This document shows, one piece after another, positions 1-8,568 of a stretch of DNA of 49,629 nucleotides (positions within the stretch are counted from its first letter, which is position 1; each line of letters begins with the position of its first letter). Source of the stretch: an uncultured Caryophanales bacterium (lineage in GTDB: Bacteria > Bacillota_I > Bacilli_A > Acholeplasmatales > Anaeroplasmataceae); contig CAMOUK010000008.1 of assembly GCA_946626535.1 (NCBI GenBank), forward strand, positions 1 through 49,629, written 5' to 3'. Below the pieces are notes generated by a model. That model worked only from the letters and a program-made list of their open reading frames with translations. It was not told the DNA's origin and did no database searches. The translations under genes and the position numbers were made by a program.

Positions 1-43
1 GACTGGACTTTCACCAGCGAGATTAGTGTCATGCCCGGCACAC
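1..43 (-). mobile_element. 5' end of a group IIC intron (partial)
   Basis: Read on the minus strand from 43 leftwards, the sequence begins GTGTGCCGGGCATG and continues to GGTGAAAGTCC. This closely follows the 5' end of the Oceanobacillus iheyensis group IIC intron (GUGUGCCCGGCAUG, then GGUGAGAGUCC), the start of ribozyme domain I. It lies two bases past the T-tract of an intrinsic terminator, and insertion just after terminator hairpins is the known target preference of group IIC introns. The stretch is also more G+C-rich than its surroundings. The rest of the ribozyme and any maturase gene lie outside the window. Confidence 0.82.
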
Positions 44-45
44 TT

Positions 46-79
46 AAAAAAAGAGGTAAAAGCTTTATGCTTCTACCTC
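46..79 (-). terminator. Terminator of the polysaccharide operon
   Basis: On the minus strand GAGGTAGAAGC pairs with GCTTTTACCTC (one mismatch) across a short A+T loop, followed by seven T. It starts seven bases after the galactanase stop codon and directly precedes the group IIC intron. Confidence 0.9.
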
Positions 80-86
80 AAATATA

Positions 87-2156
87 TTATTCAACAATCA
101 TATTGAATAAAGCATCATCAATTTTACCCCAAGCACCTGCACCTGAGCCTTGGCATTTAACATAAATACCAATAACAATTTCATCTGTACCATTGTACTC
201 AAAATTATCAATAGTCATCTTATGCCAATCATTATACTCGGTTATTTCACCATCAGCCTTTTTAACGATTGTTCCATTAATTTTAATATAAGCATAGATT
301 TCAGTTGTTCCTCCATCTCCGCCCATAATAGAAATAGAATATTTAAATTTACCTTCAGGTACATTAGTAAGCTTTTGTTCTAGAGTAAATTCAACATTAT
401 CTGTTCCTTCTGCCCAGAAATGATAATGCTTCTTACCAGTTACTGAATCAGTAGACTTATCTTCTACATACAATTGATCTGAATTCTTAATAGCATTTAC
501 TGTCCAGCCTGTAGGATTCTTCTCAAATGCTGCACCATCTTCAAAGCTATAATTTGTTACATAATTATAATCAACCATTGCAATATAACAAACAGCATTT
601 AAATTATCAGCCTTACCCTCTAACTTATATTTATGAGCACCATGAGTCTTTAAATAGCTTACAACTGAAGCATAATCAGAAGCACCAGAAATAGTTTGAA
701 TTTGTTCTACAGTAGTATCCTCATTTACAACAGATAGCTTATTCCAAGTAACATCAACTTGTTGCTTAGAATCATCTGTCATAACAGCATTAACTTTTGC
801 AGGAAGTTCAAATGTATCAGTGAAATTATAGATAAATGATAATTCTTCTGTTGAATCAACCTTTAAAGCTAATTCATTTCCCTTTTTCATTAAACCGAAT
901 ACTTTTAATGATTCTAATGCTTTACCATGAGCATCAAAGAATGCTTGGTTATCAACAGCACATCCACCATAATATTTTCCTGCATCCTTTGCATCATATG
1001 AGCCAGCATAGCTTGAAGCCCAGCCTGAGCCATATTTTTCCCATTTTTCTGAATTTTCTTCCCAAGATGTTGTACCTACAGAAATCCAAGTACCCTCCCA
1101 GTAGAATACGCCACATCCATTAGTTGTTTTATTTTTAATAGTATCTACAACATTTCTAACAGAATTAGCTTGTCCTTGAAGTGTAAATGGATATGATTTT
1201 GTAAATGCACCACCATCAGAAATAGTATTACCAGAAAAATCTGTATCTACTGATGTATTAGCATATGAAGTTTCCATAACCATTACTTTTTTATTGTATG
1301 TTGTTGCAATCTCAGATAATAATGAAGATAGGTTTTCTAATGTTCCATGCCAATATGGATAATAAGATGAACCAAATACATCATAATCAACTTCATTATC
1401 CTTTAGCTTCTTAGCATAATCCTTATAATTTGTAACCTTTTCTGGATTAGCAAAATGAAGAGCTACTAAAGCATCTGGGTATACTTCTCTTACAGCTTTT
1501 GAACCAGCTGACATTAAACCAGAAATATATGACCAAGTCTTAGTACCACATAAATAACCATTAGTTTCATTACCAACTTGAACCATACCTACAGGTATTT
1601 GATTATCTTTTAACTTTTGTAATGATTCCTTGGTATATTTGTATAACGCATCTGGCATCTCATTCATTAAATCCATACCCTGCCAAGCCTTTGGAGCCAT
1701 TTGTTTTGCTGGATCTGCCCAGAAATCTGAATAATGGAAATCAACACTTAGCTTCATTCCATATTGCTTAGCTCTCTTACCAATTTCTAAGGCAGTATCA
1801 ATTGTACAATTTCCTCCACCATAGCCATTACCATTCTCATCAAATGGATCATTCCAAACACGTACTCTAATATAATTGATTCCATTATCTGACAATATTT
1901 GGAAAACATCCTTTTCTTTATCATCAAAGTCGTAATATTTTACACCGCTTTTTTCTAATGATATTACCTGAGATGAATCCATACCCAAAATGAAATTATC
2001 ATCTAAATTATCAACTTTTTTTACATATAGTGAATTAGATGTAACCTCAGGTCTATCATATTTAACTGTAAAATCACTAGAATTATTACAACTCATAATT
2101 GATAAAGATAACGCTCCTGCCAATATTGCACCTGCGATAAATTTTCCTTTTTTCAT
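87..2156 (-). CDS. GH53 endo-beta-1,4-galactanase lipoprotein with C-terminal carbohydrate-binding module
   Basis: This is a secreted, lipid-anchored endo-galactanase that would cut the beta-1,4-galactan side chains of pectin (rhamnogalacturonan I). A signal peptide ends in a lipobox with Cys23. Residues about 54-425 are the GH53 barrel: FILGMDSS, YIRVRVWNDP, the acid/base Glu197 in VGNET and the nucleophile Glu295 in VMET. Residues about 430-480 look like a bacterial Ig-like (Big_4-type) spacer. The C-terminal 150 residues, beginning NYSFEDG, look like the galactan-binding CBM61-type modules found on GH53 enzymes; that assignment is less certain. It is the last gene of the malE-led operon, 10 bases after the pullulanase, with the start set by an AGGGGAAA ribosome site. 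GH53 catalysis is well supported. Confidence 0.92.
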   Translation of the reverse strand: MKKGKFIAGAILAGALSLSIMSCNNSSDFTVKYDRPEVTSNSLYVKKVDNLDDNFILGMDSSQVISLEKSGVKYYDFDDKEKDVFQILSDNGINYIRVRVWNDPFDENGNGYGGGNCTIDTALEIGKRAKQYGMKLSVDFHYSDFWADPAKQMAPKAWQGMDLMNEMPDALYKYTKESLQKLKDNQIPVGMVQVGNETNGYLCGTKTWSYISGLMSAGSKAVREVYPDALVALHFANPEKVTNYKDYAKKLKDNEVDYDVFGSSYYPYWHGTLENLSSLLSEIATTYNKKVMVMETSYANTSVDTDFSGNTISDGGAFTKSYPFTLQGQANSVRNVVDTIKNKTTNGCGVFYWEGTWISVGTTSWEENSEKWEKYGSGWASSYAGSYDAKDAGKYYGGCAVDNQAFFDAHGKALESLKVFGLMKKGNELALKVDSTEELSFIYNFTDTFELPAKVNAVMTDDSKQQVDVTWNKLSVVNEDTTVEQIQTISGASDYASVVSYLKTHGAHKYKLEGKADNLNAVCYIAMVDYNYVTNYSFEDGAAFEKNPTGWTVNAIKNSDQLYVEDKSTDSVTGKKHYHFWAEGTDNVEFTLEQKLTNVPEGKFKYSISIMGGDGGTTEIYAYIKINGTIVKKADGEITEYNDWHKMTIDNFEYNGTDEIVIGIYVKCQGSGAGAWGKIDDALFNMIVE

Positions 2157-2166
2157 TTAATTTCCC

Positions 2167-4797
2167 CTATTCTATCGTTTTATAAGCAATAATAGTTTCA
2201 AAACGATCAAGTGAAATTTCACCTAAAGCTTCATCTGCATACTTGCCTAATGTATCTAGATATAATGTATATCCAGTTAAATCAACACCTTCAGTATTTT
2301 TCTTTGCTAGACCATTTTGATGAATAATAACATATTCAATGTGATTAACATTATCAATTAATGTATACTTAATTGTATTTTTTGAATTCAATAATTCTAC
2401 ATTAATTGTTAATGCTGCTTCCTTATCCATATGAAGAGCAGGACATGTAATCTTTAACTGAATAAGCTTTTGATACATTTCAAACATATCATAATTTTTA
2501 ATCTTTAAAGAATAATCTAGCTCATTTACCTGATATGAAGCATTATATGAATTATTATTACCTTGTTTAGTTCTTAAGAATTCTTCACCTGATAGCATAA
2601 ATGCAGTACCTTGTGATGTTAAAACCATACTTTGAGCAAGTATAGCCATTGGCTTGCAATCACTAAATGTAATGCCTGCCGCTCTAAATCTATCATATAA
2701 TGTGTAATTATCGTGGCAAGTTGCATAATTTATAGACATATCAGGTCCTGGTAATGTGGTTGCATTAACCTTTGTTATACCTCTGATGCCAGCTACCATC
2801 TTATCCTCATCAATCTTTGTTTGATATGTACAAGAAATCCATGATAATGTGTTTTTAGCATTTAATCCACCCTTAACTAATTCATCACGGAATACATCGT
2901 TAAATGCACCATAGCCTTCATATTGGTTAGCATTCTTTTGAACTGCTCTTAAATTTTCTTTTAATGTAGATGATCCACCAGTCCAAGGCTCACCATAAAT
3001 AACTGCACCTGGATTAATTGCTTCACATGTATCAACTATTTGTTCCATAGTTTCTAAATCATGTAGGCCCATTAAATCAAATCTAAATCCACCAAGCTTA
3101 TATTCTTTCATCCAGAAATTAGTAGAATCTACCATAAATTTTCTAAACATCCGACGTTCACTTGCAGTTTCATTTCCACAGCCAGAGCCATTTGATAATG
3201 AACCATCATTATTATATCTAAAATAATAACCTGGCATTAATACATCAAAATTAGTTCCTACTACAGAATTTGTATGATTATATACAACATCCATAATAAT
3301 ATTAATTCCAGCCTCATTATAAGCTTGGACTACTTGCTTAAATTCTCTAATTCTTGCATATCCATCATATGGATTTGAAGAATAACAACCTTCAAGGCAG
3401 TTGTAATTTAGAGGGTTATAACCCCAGTTAAATTCAACATTAACCTCATCATTTGCTTGATCAAATATAGGTAATAATTGAACAGCATTAACACCTAATT
3501 CCTTAATATGGTCAAAGCCAGTCTTAACTGTCTTACCATTTTCAGTATAAGTTGTTCCTGTTTCTGCTAAGCCTAAGAATTTCTTAGCATTTGCAGCTGT
3601 GCCACCCCAAGTAGAAGATGATGTTAAATCAGCTACATGTAGCTCATAAACGGTTAAAGCCTTTCTATCAATTTGAAGTGCATTTACGCTATTCCATCCA
3701 TCTGGGTTAGTCTTAGAAAAATCAACAATCATACCACGTTGACCATTAACACCTGCAGATTTTGCATATGGGTCAACGATTTCTTTACCATTCTTATTTT
3801 GAGAATTATATACCTTATAAGTATAATATTTTCCTTCTAAATCGCCTGTTACAGTTAATTCAAATACGCCCTTAGCACCCTTAGTCATTTCTTGCTTCTT
3901 AAATACCTCATCAGAGCCCTTAGAAGCATCTAAAGCCTTAGGTGTACCGTTATTATAAATAATTAATTCAATCTTCTTAGATACTGGTGACCAAACCTTA
4001 AATGTAGTTTGTTCCTTAGTATAAATAGCACCTAGTGTTCCATCATAAGCATATTCAGCATCAAATGCATCATTATATAGCTTATTAACAGCTATACTTG
4101 ATGATAGCTTTGTCTTTGTTGTAGCAAATTCAACCTTAATGCTATATTCATCACCAATATTAATATCTTGATCTAATGCTACGTTAAATTCTGTAACATT
4201 ATCTAATGTTCCAGATTTAACTACTGTAGTATCATTTAATAGTTCATATGATGAAGCTGGATTAGATACTACAACATAAGCATTCTTAGTTGTTGTAAAG
4301 TAAGCCTTTGAAATATTATCAGCCTTTGCCTTTGTTGCGTTTGAATACATTTCCTCTTCTCCTTGGAATAGATAAATGTTATAGCAATTGTTAGAATCCT
4401 TTTCGTATAATGAAAAATCTACGAATCTATCGTTATTGCCATCCTTAGCATCCCATGTAGAGCCAGGATTTTTAGCAACGATTAATCCCATTTGATCATC
4501 TTCAGTTACACCAATTTCAGATAATTTATATTTTGCATATACACCAAAATCATCTGTTCCGTTAAAATCAAATTTATGACCATCAGTTTTCCATAGCCAT
4601 AAAGACCATCCAGTATAATCGTTATCTGTTCTCTTATAGTGGATGTTAATTGAAACCTCTTCTGTTGATGGTGGATTTGTTCCGCCGCCACCTTGGCCGC
4701 CTCCTCCACCTTCACCAGTATTTTGGTTGGAGTTATTACAAGCAAATAAAGTAAAGGATAATAAAAATAATAAAATAAAGCTTAATATTTTCTTCAT
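2167..4797 (-). CDS. pulA: Type I pullulanase lipoprotein (GH13 with N-terminal CBM41-like module)
   Basis: This enzyme hydrolyses alpha-1,6 branch points in pullulan, amylopectin and glycogen outside the cell. The lipobox cysteine is Cys20, followed by a very Gly-rich linker (about residues 28-40). Residues about 48-150 resemble a CBM41 alpha-glucan module (WSLWLW, then WDAKDGNNDRFVDF). A second beta module and a CBM48-like domain (about 245-360) precede the GH13 barrel. The type I pullulanase signature appears as FNWGYNP (about 456-462). Catalytic residues are Asp574 in GFRFDLMG, Glu603 in YGEPW and Asp696 in CHDN. Length, 876 residues, suits the family. It sits between the alpha-amylase and the galactanase with gaps of about 10 bases, so one transcript with shared starch use is expected. 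Confidence 0.95.
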   Translation of the reverse strand: MKKILSFILLFLLSFTLFACNNSNQNTGEGGGGGQGGGGTNPPSTEEVSINIHYKRTDNDYTGWSLWLWKTDGHKFDFNGTDDFGVYAKYKLSEIGVTEDDQMGLIVAKNPGSTWDAKDGNNDRFVDFSLYEKDSNNCYNIYLFQGEEEMYSNATKAKADNISKAYFTTTKNAYVVVSNPASSYELLNDTTVVKSGTLDNVTEFNVALDQDINIGDEYSIKVEFATTKTKLSSSIAVNKLYNDAFDAEYAYDGTLGAIYTKEQTTFKVWSPVSKKIELIIYNNGTPKALDASKGSDEVFKKQEMTKGAKGVFELTVTGDLEGKYYTYKVYNSQNKNGKEIVDPYAKSAGVNGQRGMIVDFSKTNPDGWNSVNALQIDRKALTVYELHVADLTSSSTWGGTAANAKKFLGLAETGTTYTENGKTVKTGFDHIKELGVNAVQLLPIFDQANDEVNVEFNWGYNPLNYNCLEGCYSSNPYDGYARIREFKQVVQAYNEAGINIIMDVVYNHTNSVVGTNFDVLMPGYYFRYNNDGSLSNGSGCGNETASERRMFRKFMVDSTNFWMKEYKLGGFRFDLMGLHDLETMEQIVDTCEAINPGAVIYGEPWTGGSSTLKENLRAVQKNANQYEGYGAFNDVFRDELVKGGLNAKNTLSWISCTYQTKIDEDKMVAGIRGITKVNATTLPGPDMSINYATCHDNYTLYDRFRAAGITFSDCKPMAILAQSMVLTSQGTAFMLSGEEFLRTKQGNNNSYNASYQVNELDYSLKIKNYDMFEMYQKLIQLKITCPALHMDKEAALTINVELLNSKNTIKYTLIDNVNHIEYVIIHQNGLAKKNTEGVDLTGYTLYLDTLGKYADEALGEISLDRFETIIAYKTIE

Positions 4798-4806
4798 AAT
4801 TTCCTC

Positions 4807-6396
4807 CTATTTTAAAATTGCATATGAATATGCGGGTAATGTAATTACATCACCATTTAGTTTTACATCATCAGAATATTTAGCACATAAATATTGAGTC
4901 ATCTTTTCAAACTTTAGAGTTTCTTTATCTAATTTTAAAGTTACAGGAGTATCATAGCTTAAATTAACTACGATAGTTACTGTTGAATCATTATAAGTTC
5001 TTTGGAATACTGAAACCTGATTAGATAATTCAGAATAATCATATGTAGTTGTTTTACCTCTTGCGATTTCAGGATTTGCATTTCTAATGTAATTTGCATA
5101 CTTATAATAATTTGTAATACTATCTGGGTCTTCTAATTGCTTCTTTGAAGAACCAAAATAATAATAAGTGTCTGTAACATATTTAGATTCAGGCTGTTTA
5201 GTTACATAACCTTCAGATTCCCTTGTATCCCATAAGAAAGCAACTCTCTTACATGGATCATTATCTTCTGGAGATGACATACCTATTTCTTCACCATAAT
5301 ATACAAATGTACATCCCTTCATTAAAGAGATTAATCCTTGAGCGAACTTAATTTTCTCAAAATTATCTCTACCTAAAAATGAAGCTGCACGCTTTGTATC
5401 ATGATTAGATAAGAATGGAGCTAAAATACCAACATCATATATTTCTTCTTGTTGTTCAATTAATTTAGTAAATAATTCACCAGGATTAGCTTTACTAGTT
5501 CTTAAGCAATTTGAAACAGCGCCTGAACCTTGTGATACTGGGAAACAGAAAAAGCTATCAACACCACTATCGTAATATTTTCTTACGTTATTATCAGCTG
5601 TTACCCAGGCCTCACCAACCATATATACATCTTCTTTAATTTCTTTTGCTGAATCATAAAGCCATTTTAAGAATTGGACATTTTGATTTGTCATATTAGT
5701 ATAAAAAGATGTACATGCATCAAGTCTAAAGCCATCAACACCCTTATCTAGCCAAAATTTCATAATATTTTTAATTTCTTTTCTAACATTTTGACTATCT
5801 AAATTTAAATCTGGCATACCACTCCAGAATTGACATTCATAATGATAATTAGTTCCTGGAACTGATGAATATCCATTACCACCAGTAGAATTAAAATTAT
5901 AAAAATCTGTATATTGGGCTGTCGTTTTGCCAGCTTTTAAATTATTACAAGCCGCAGTAAACCAAGGATGTCTATTAGATGTATGGTTAACAACTAAATC
6001 CATGATAATAGTAATATCTTTTTCATGAGCTTTAGTAATTAGTTCTTCCATATCAGCTAAAGTACCAAAATCTTTATCGATATCATAATAATCTTCAACA
6101 TCATATTTATGATAACTTGTGCCCGTATTAACTGGCATTAACCAAATTCCATTAAAACCTAAATCTTTAACATAATCTAGTTTTTCAGTAACACCCTTTA
6201 AATCACCTAAGCCATCACCATCAGTATCATAAAATGATCTAACAAATATTTCATAATAATTTCTATATTTGTCATTAGTGATAGTTATATCTTCATATTT
6301 TCTCTTTTCTGAAGTATTGTTATTAGAACATGATGAAACTATAACAATTAAAACAATTGAAAATAGTAACATTATGATTTTTTTCATATTTTTCAT
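4807..6396 (-). CDS. Extracellular alpha-amylase lipoprotein (GH13, subfamily 36-like)
   Basis: This GH13 enzyme would cut internal alpha-1,4 bonds of starch or maltodextrin. The ATG at 6396 is chosen over an in-frame ATG at 6423 because GGAGGT lies 4-5 bases upstream and because it leaves a clean signal peptide ending SSC (Cys23). The four GH13 regions are present: DLVVNH, GFRLDA with nucleophile Asp226, GEAW with Glu262, and NHD with Asp333. An early DTDGDGLGDL loop (about 57-66) is the calcium-type loop seen in GH13_36 amylases such as Halothermothrix AmyA. At 529 residues it is a single-domain enzyme. It follows msmK after about 60 bases that contain a hairpin. Exact specificity, amylase or neopullulanase, cannot be read from sequence alone. 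Confidence 0.9.
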   Translation of the reverse strand: MKNMKKIIMLLFSIVLIVIVSSCSNNNTSEKRKYEDITITNDKYRNYYEIFVRSFYDTDGDGLGDLKGVTEKLDYVKDLGFNGIWLMPVNTGTSYHKYDVEDYYDIDKDFGTLADMEELITKAHEKDITIIMDLVVNHTSNRHPWFTAACNNLKAGKTTAQYTDFYNFNSTGGNGYSSVPGTNYHYECQFWSGMPDLNLDSQNVRKEIKNIMKFWLDKGVDGFRLDACTSFYTNMTNQNVQFLKWLYDSAKEIKEDVYMVGEAWVTADNNVRKYYDSGVDSFFCFPVSQGSGAVSNCLRTSKANPGELFTKLIEQQEEIYDVGILAPFLSNHDTKRAASFLGRDNFEKIKFAQGLISLMKGCTFVYYGEEIGMSSPEDNDPCKRVAFLWDTRESEGYVTKQPESKYVTDTYYYFGSSKKQLEDPDSITNYYKYANYIRNANPEIARGKTTTYDYSELSNQVSVFQRTYNDSTVTIVVNLSYDTPVTLKLDKETLKFEKMTQYLCAKYSDDVKLNGDVITLPAYSYAILK

Positions 6397-6417
6397 AAAT
6401 ACCTCCACGCACAATAA

Positions 6418-6444
6418 GGACATGTATTTTTCAACATGTCCTAT
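6418..6444. other. Intercistronic hairpin between msmK and the amylase gene
   Basis: AGGACATGT and ACATGTCCT form a perfect nine-base stem around an eight-base A+T loop. On the coding strand it is followed by TATTGTGCG rather than a T-tract, so it is not a good terminator there. It could stabilise or process the operon mRNA between the transporter and enzyme genes. Confidence 0.55.
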
Positions 6445-6457
6445 TTTTCTTAAAAAA

Positions 6458-7678
6458 TTATTCTTGTGCTTGTTTAACAGTAGGCTCTAATTTAGCATTT
6501 TCAGCTTCTTTAGCGTCTACCTCTTCCCAATTAACTGGTTCATATAAATCAAATAATAAATTATTTCCTTCTTTGTCGAATAAATGTAAAACCTTAGAAT
6601 CAAATTTTACAGATATATCTTTTCCAGCATGGAAATGATCAAGATAATTTGAGAAATCTAGTGAAACTGTAGGTATTCTAATAATTACATTATCGTTTCC
6701 TTCAACAGATGCGTGTACGTGGATTTCAGAACCCATCATTTCGTTTACTTTAACCTTCATATCTAATGTTTGATCTGAAGATTTTTCAGTATAAACAAAG
6801 TGTTCTGGTCTAATACCTACTGTAACATCTTGTTCAGCAACTTCTCTAGTTCTTAATAATTCAAGCTTTTCGCCTTCAACCTTTATTTTCTTACCACATA
6901 ATTCAACATAATAATCATTTCCTGATTTTGATAAATGAGCATCAAATAAATTCATTTGAGGCGCACCAATAAATGTAGCTACGAATAGGTTTGTTGGCTC
7001 ATCAAACAATTGTTGAGGGGTGCCAACCTGTTGAATAAAGCCGTCCTTCATAATAACGATTCTATCACCTAAAGTCATAGCCTCTGTTTGGTCATGTGTT
7101 ACATATACGAAAGTTGAATCAATTTTTTCTCTAAGTAAAATAATTTCAGCTCTCATTTGGTTACGTAATTTAGCATCTAGGTTTGATAAAGGCTCATCCA
7201 TTAAGAATACCTTTGAATCTCTTACCATAGCTCTACCGATAGCAACTCTTTGACGTTGACCACCTGATAAAGCTCTAGGCTTACGAGTTAAAAATTCAGT
7301 AATACCTAAAATTTCAGCTGCTTCAGTAACCTTTTTATAAATTTCATCTTGTGTTAGCTTTGGTCTTTTTAATCTAAGACTAAAAGCCATATTTTCAAAT
7401 ACTGTCATATGAGGATATAAAGCATAGTTTTGGAAAACCATTGCTATACCTCTATCTTTTGGTTGTAGGTCGTTTACTACCTCACCATCAATTCTTACTT
7501 CGCCTTCAGAAATATCTTCTAGACCAGCAATCATTCTTAGTGTTGTTGACTTACCACATCCTGATGGTCCAACGAATACAATAAATTCTTTATCTTTAAC
7601 ATCTAGATTGAATTCTTGAACGGCTACAACCTTATTATCATATACCTTTTTAACATTTCTTAATTGTAATGTTGCCAT
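6458..7678 (-). CDS. msmK: Carbohydrate ABC transporter ATPase (MsmK/MalK/UgpC family)
   Basis: This is the cytoplasmic ATPase that powers the MalE-MalF-MalG importer. It has Walker A GPSGCGKS (37-44), the Q-loop QNYALYPH, the signature LSGGQ (137-141), Walker B with MDEP (Glu162) and the H-loop THDQTEA. Residues from about 235 form the TOBE/regulatory domain of sugar importers. At 406 residues it is longer than the usual 360-375; the extra residues are a charged tail (WEEVDAKEAENAKLE and onward). It starts 14 bases after malG. MsmK-type ATPases often serve several sugar importers, so sharing is possible. Confidence 0.95.
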   Translation of the reverse strand: MATLQLRNVKKVYDNKVVAVQEFNLDVKDKEFIVFVGPSGCGKSTTLRMIAGLEDISEGEVRIDGEVVNDLQPKDRGIAMVFQNYALYPHMTVFENMAFSLRLKRPKLTQDEIYKKVTEAAEILGITEFLTRKPRALSGGQRQRVAIGRAMVRDSKVFLMDEPLSNLDAKLRNQMRAEIILLREKIDSTFVYVTHDQTEAMTLGDRIVIMKDGFIQQVGTPQQLFDEPTNLFVATFIGAPQMNLFDAHLSKSGNDYYVELCGKKIKVEGEKLELLRTREVAEQDVTVGIRPEHFVYTEKSSDQTLDMKVKVNEMMGSEIHVHASVEGNDNVIIRIPTVSLDFSNYLDHFHAGKDISVKFDSKVLHLFDKEGNNLLFDLYEPVNWEEVDAKEAENAKLEPTVKQAQE

Positions 7679-7692
7679 AATTCATTCTCCTT

Positions 7693-8568
7693 CTATCCCT
7701 TAACTGCGCCGCCAACTACGCCTTCAACATAATATCTTTGTAATGCCATAAATAATATTGTAATAGGTATGGCAATAATAACACCACCGGCACAGAATAC
7801 TGTGTAATATTGGCTTATTTGTGTATCAGTTTCAATTAACCAGTTTAAACCTACTGCAACGTTAAAGCCAGATGGATCATGGTGTGCAATTGTAGCTGCA
7901 AAGACGAAGTCACCCCAAGGGCCCATGAATGCAGTTAAAATTGTATAAATGACAATTGGCTTAGCAAGTGGCATAATTATCTTATAAAATACTTGGAAAC
8001 GGTTAGCTCCGTCAACTCTTGCTGCTTCATCAAGTGATCTTGGAATTGTATCAAAGAAACCCTTTGAAATATAATATCCCATACCTGATGATGCACAGTA
8101 TACTAAAATTAATCCAGGAATTGAATTAGAACCAATCATACCTAAATCCTTAAGTACTGTATATAAAACAATCATAGTTAAGAATCCAGGGAACATACCT
8201 AATACTAATATAATATTCATTAAGGCTTTTCTTCCCTTGAATCTAAATCTAGATAATACGTAGCTGACTGATAATATAAATAACGTTTGAACGATAGAAC
8301 AAACTAAAGCAATTATGAATGTTCTTCCAAACCAATCCCAGAATTTTGTTTCATTAAACAACTTATTATAATTATCAAAGCCCCATTGTTTTGGTAAAAT
8401 GTAAGGCACAATATTTGTATCTTCTACTCTAAATGATTGAATTACGATACAAACAAATGGAACTAACCAAATAATACTCATAAGTATTAAAACTACATAA
8501 ATAATAGCATTAGAAATTCTTCTAGAGGCTTTTCTACCAAATAATGATCTTTTTGCTTGTTTTTCCAT
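7693..8568 (-). CDS. malG: Maltodextrin-type ABC transporter permease MalG
   Basis: This is the second inner-membrane permease of the importer. It has six predicted membrane spans and the conserved cytoplasmic EAA loop, here EAARVDGANRFQVF followed by IIMPLAKP, which docks onto the ATPase. The start codon overlaps the last base of the malF stop codon (TAATG), so translation is probably coupled. Its size (291 residues) is normal for MalG. The family transports maltodextrins or similar oligosaccharides. Because a galactanase is in the same operon, galacto-oligosaccharide uptake cannot be excluded. Confidence 0.93.
   Translation of the reverse strand: MEKQAKRSLFGRKASRRISNAIIYVVLILMSIIWLVPFVCIVIQSFRVEDTNIVPYILPKQWGFDNYNKLFNETKFWDWFGRTFIIALVCSIVQTLFILSVSYVLSRFRFKGRKALMNIILVLGMFPGFLTMIVLYTVLKDLGMIGSNSIPGLILVYCASSGMGYYISKGFFDTIPRSLDEAARVDGANRFQVFYKIIMPLAKPIVIYTILTAFMGPWGDFVFAATIAHHDPSGFNVAVGLNWLIETDTQISQYYTVFCAGGVIIAIPITILFMALQRYYVEGVVGGAVKG

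Noticed and set aside
6418..6444. Hairpin after msmK as an operon terminator
   Set aside because: On the coding strand it lacks a T-tract and the next gene follows with its own ribosome site, so it was kept only as an intercistronic hairpin.
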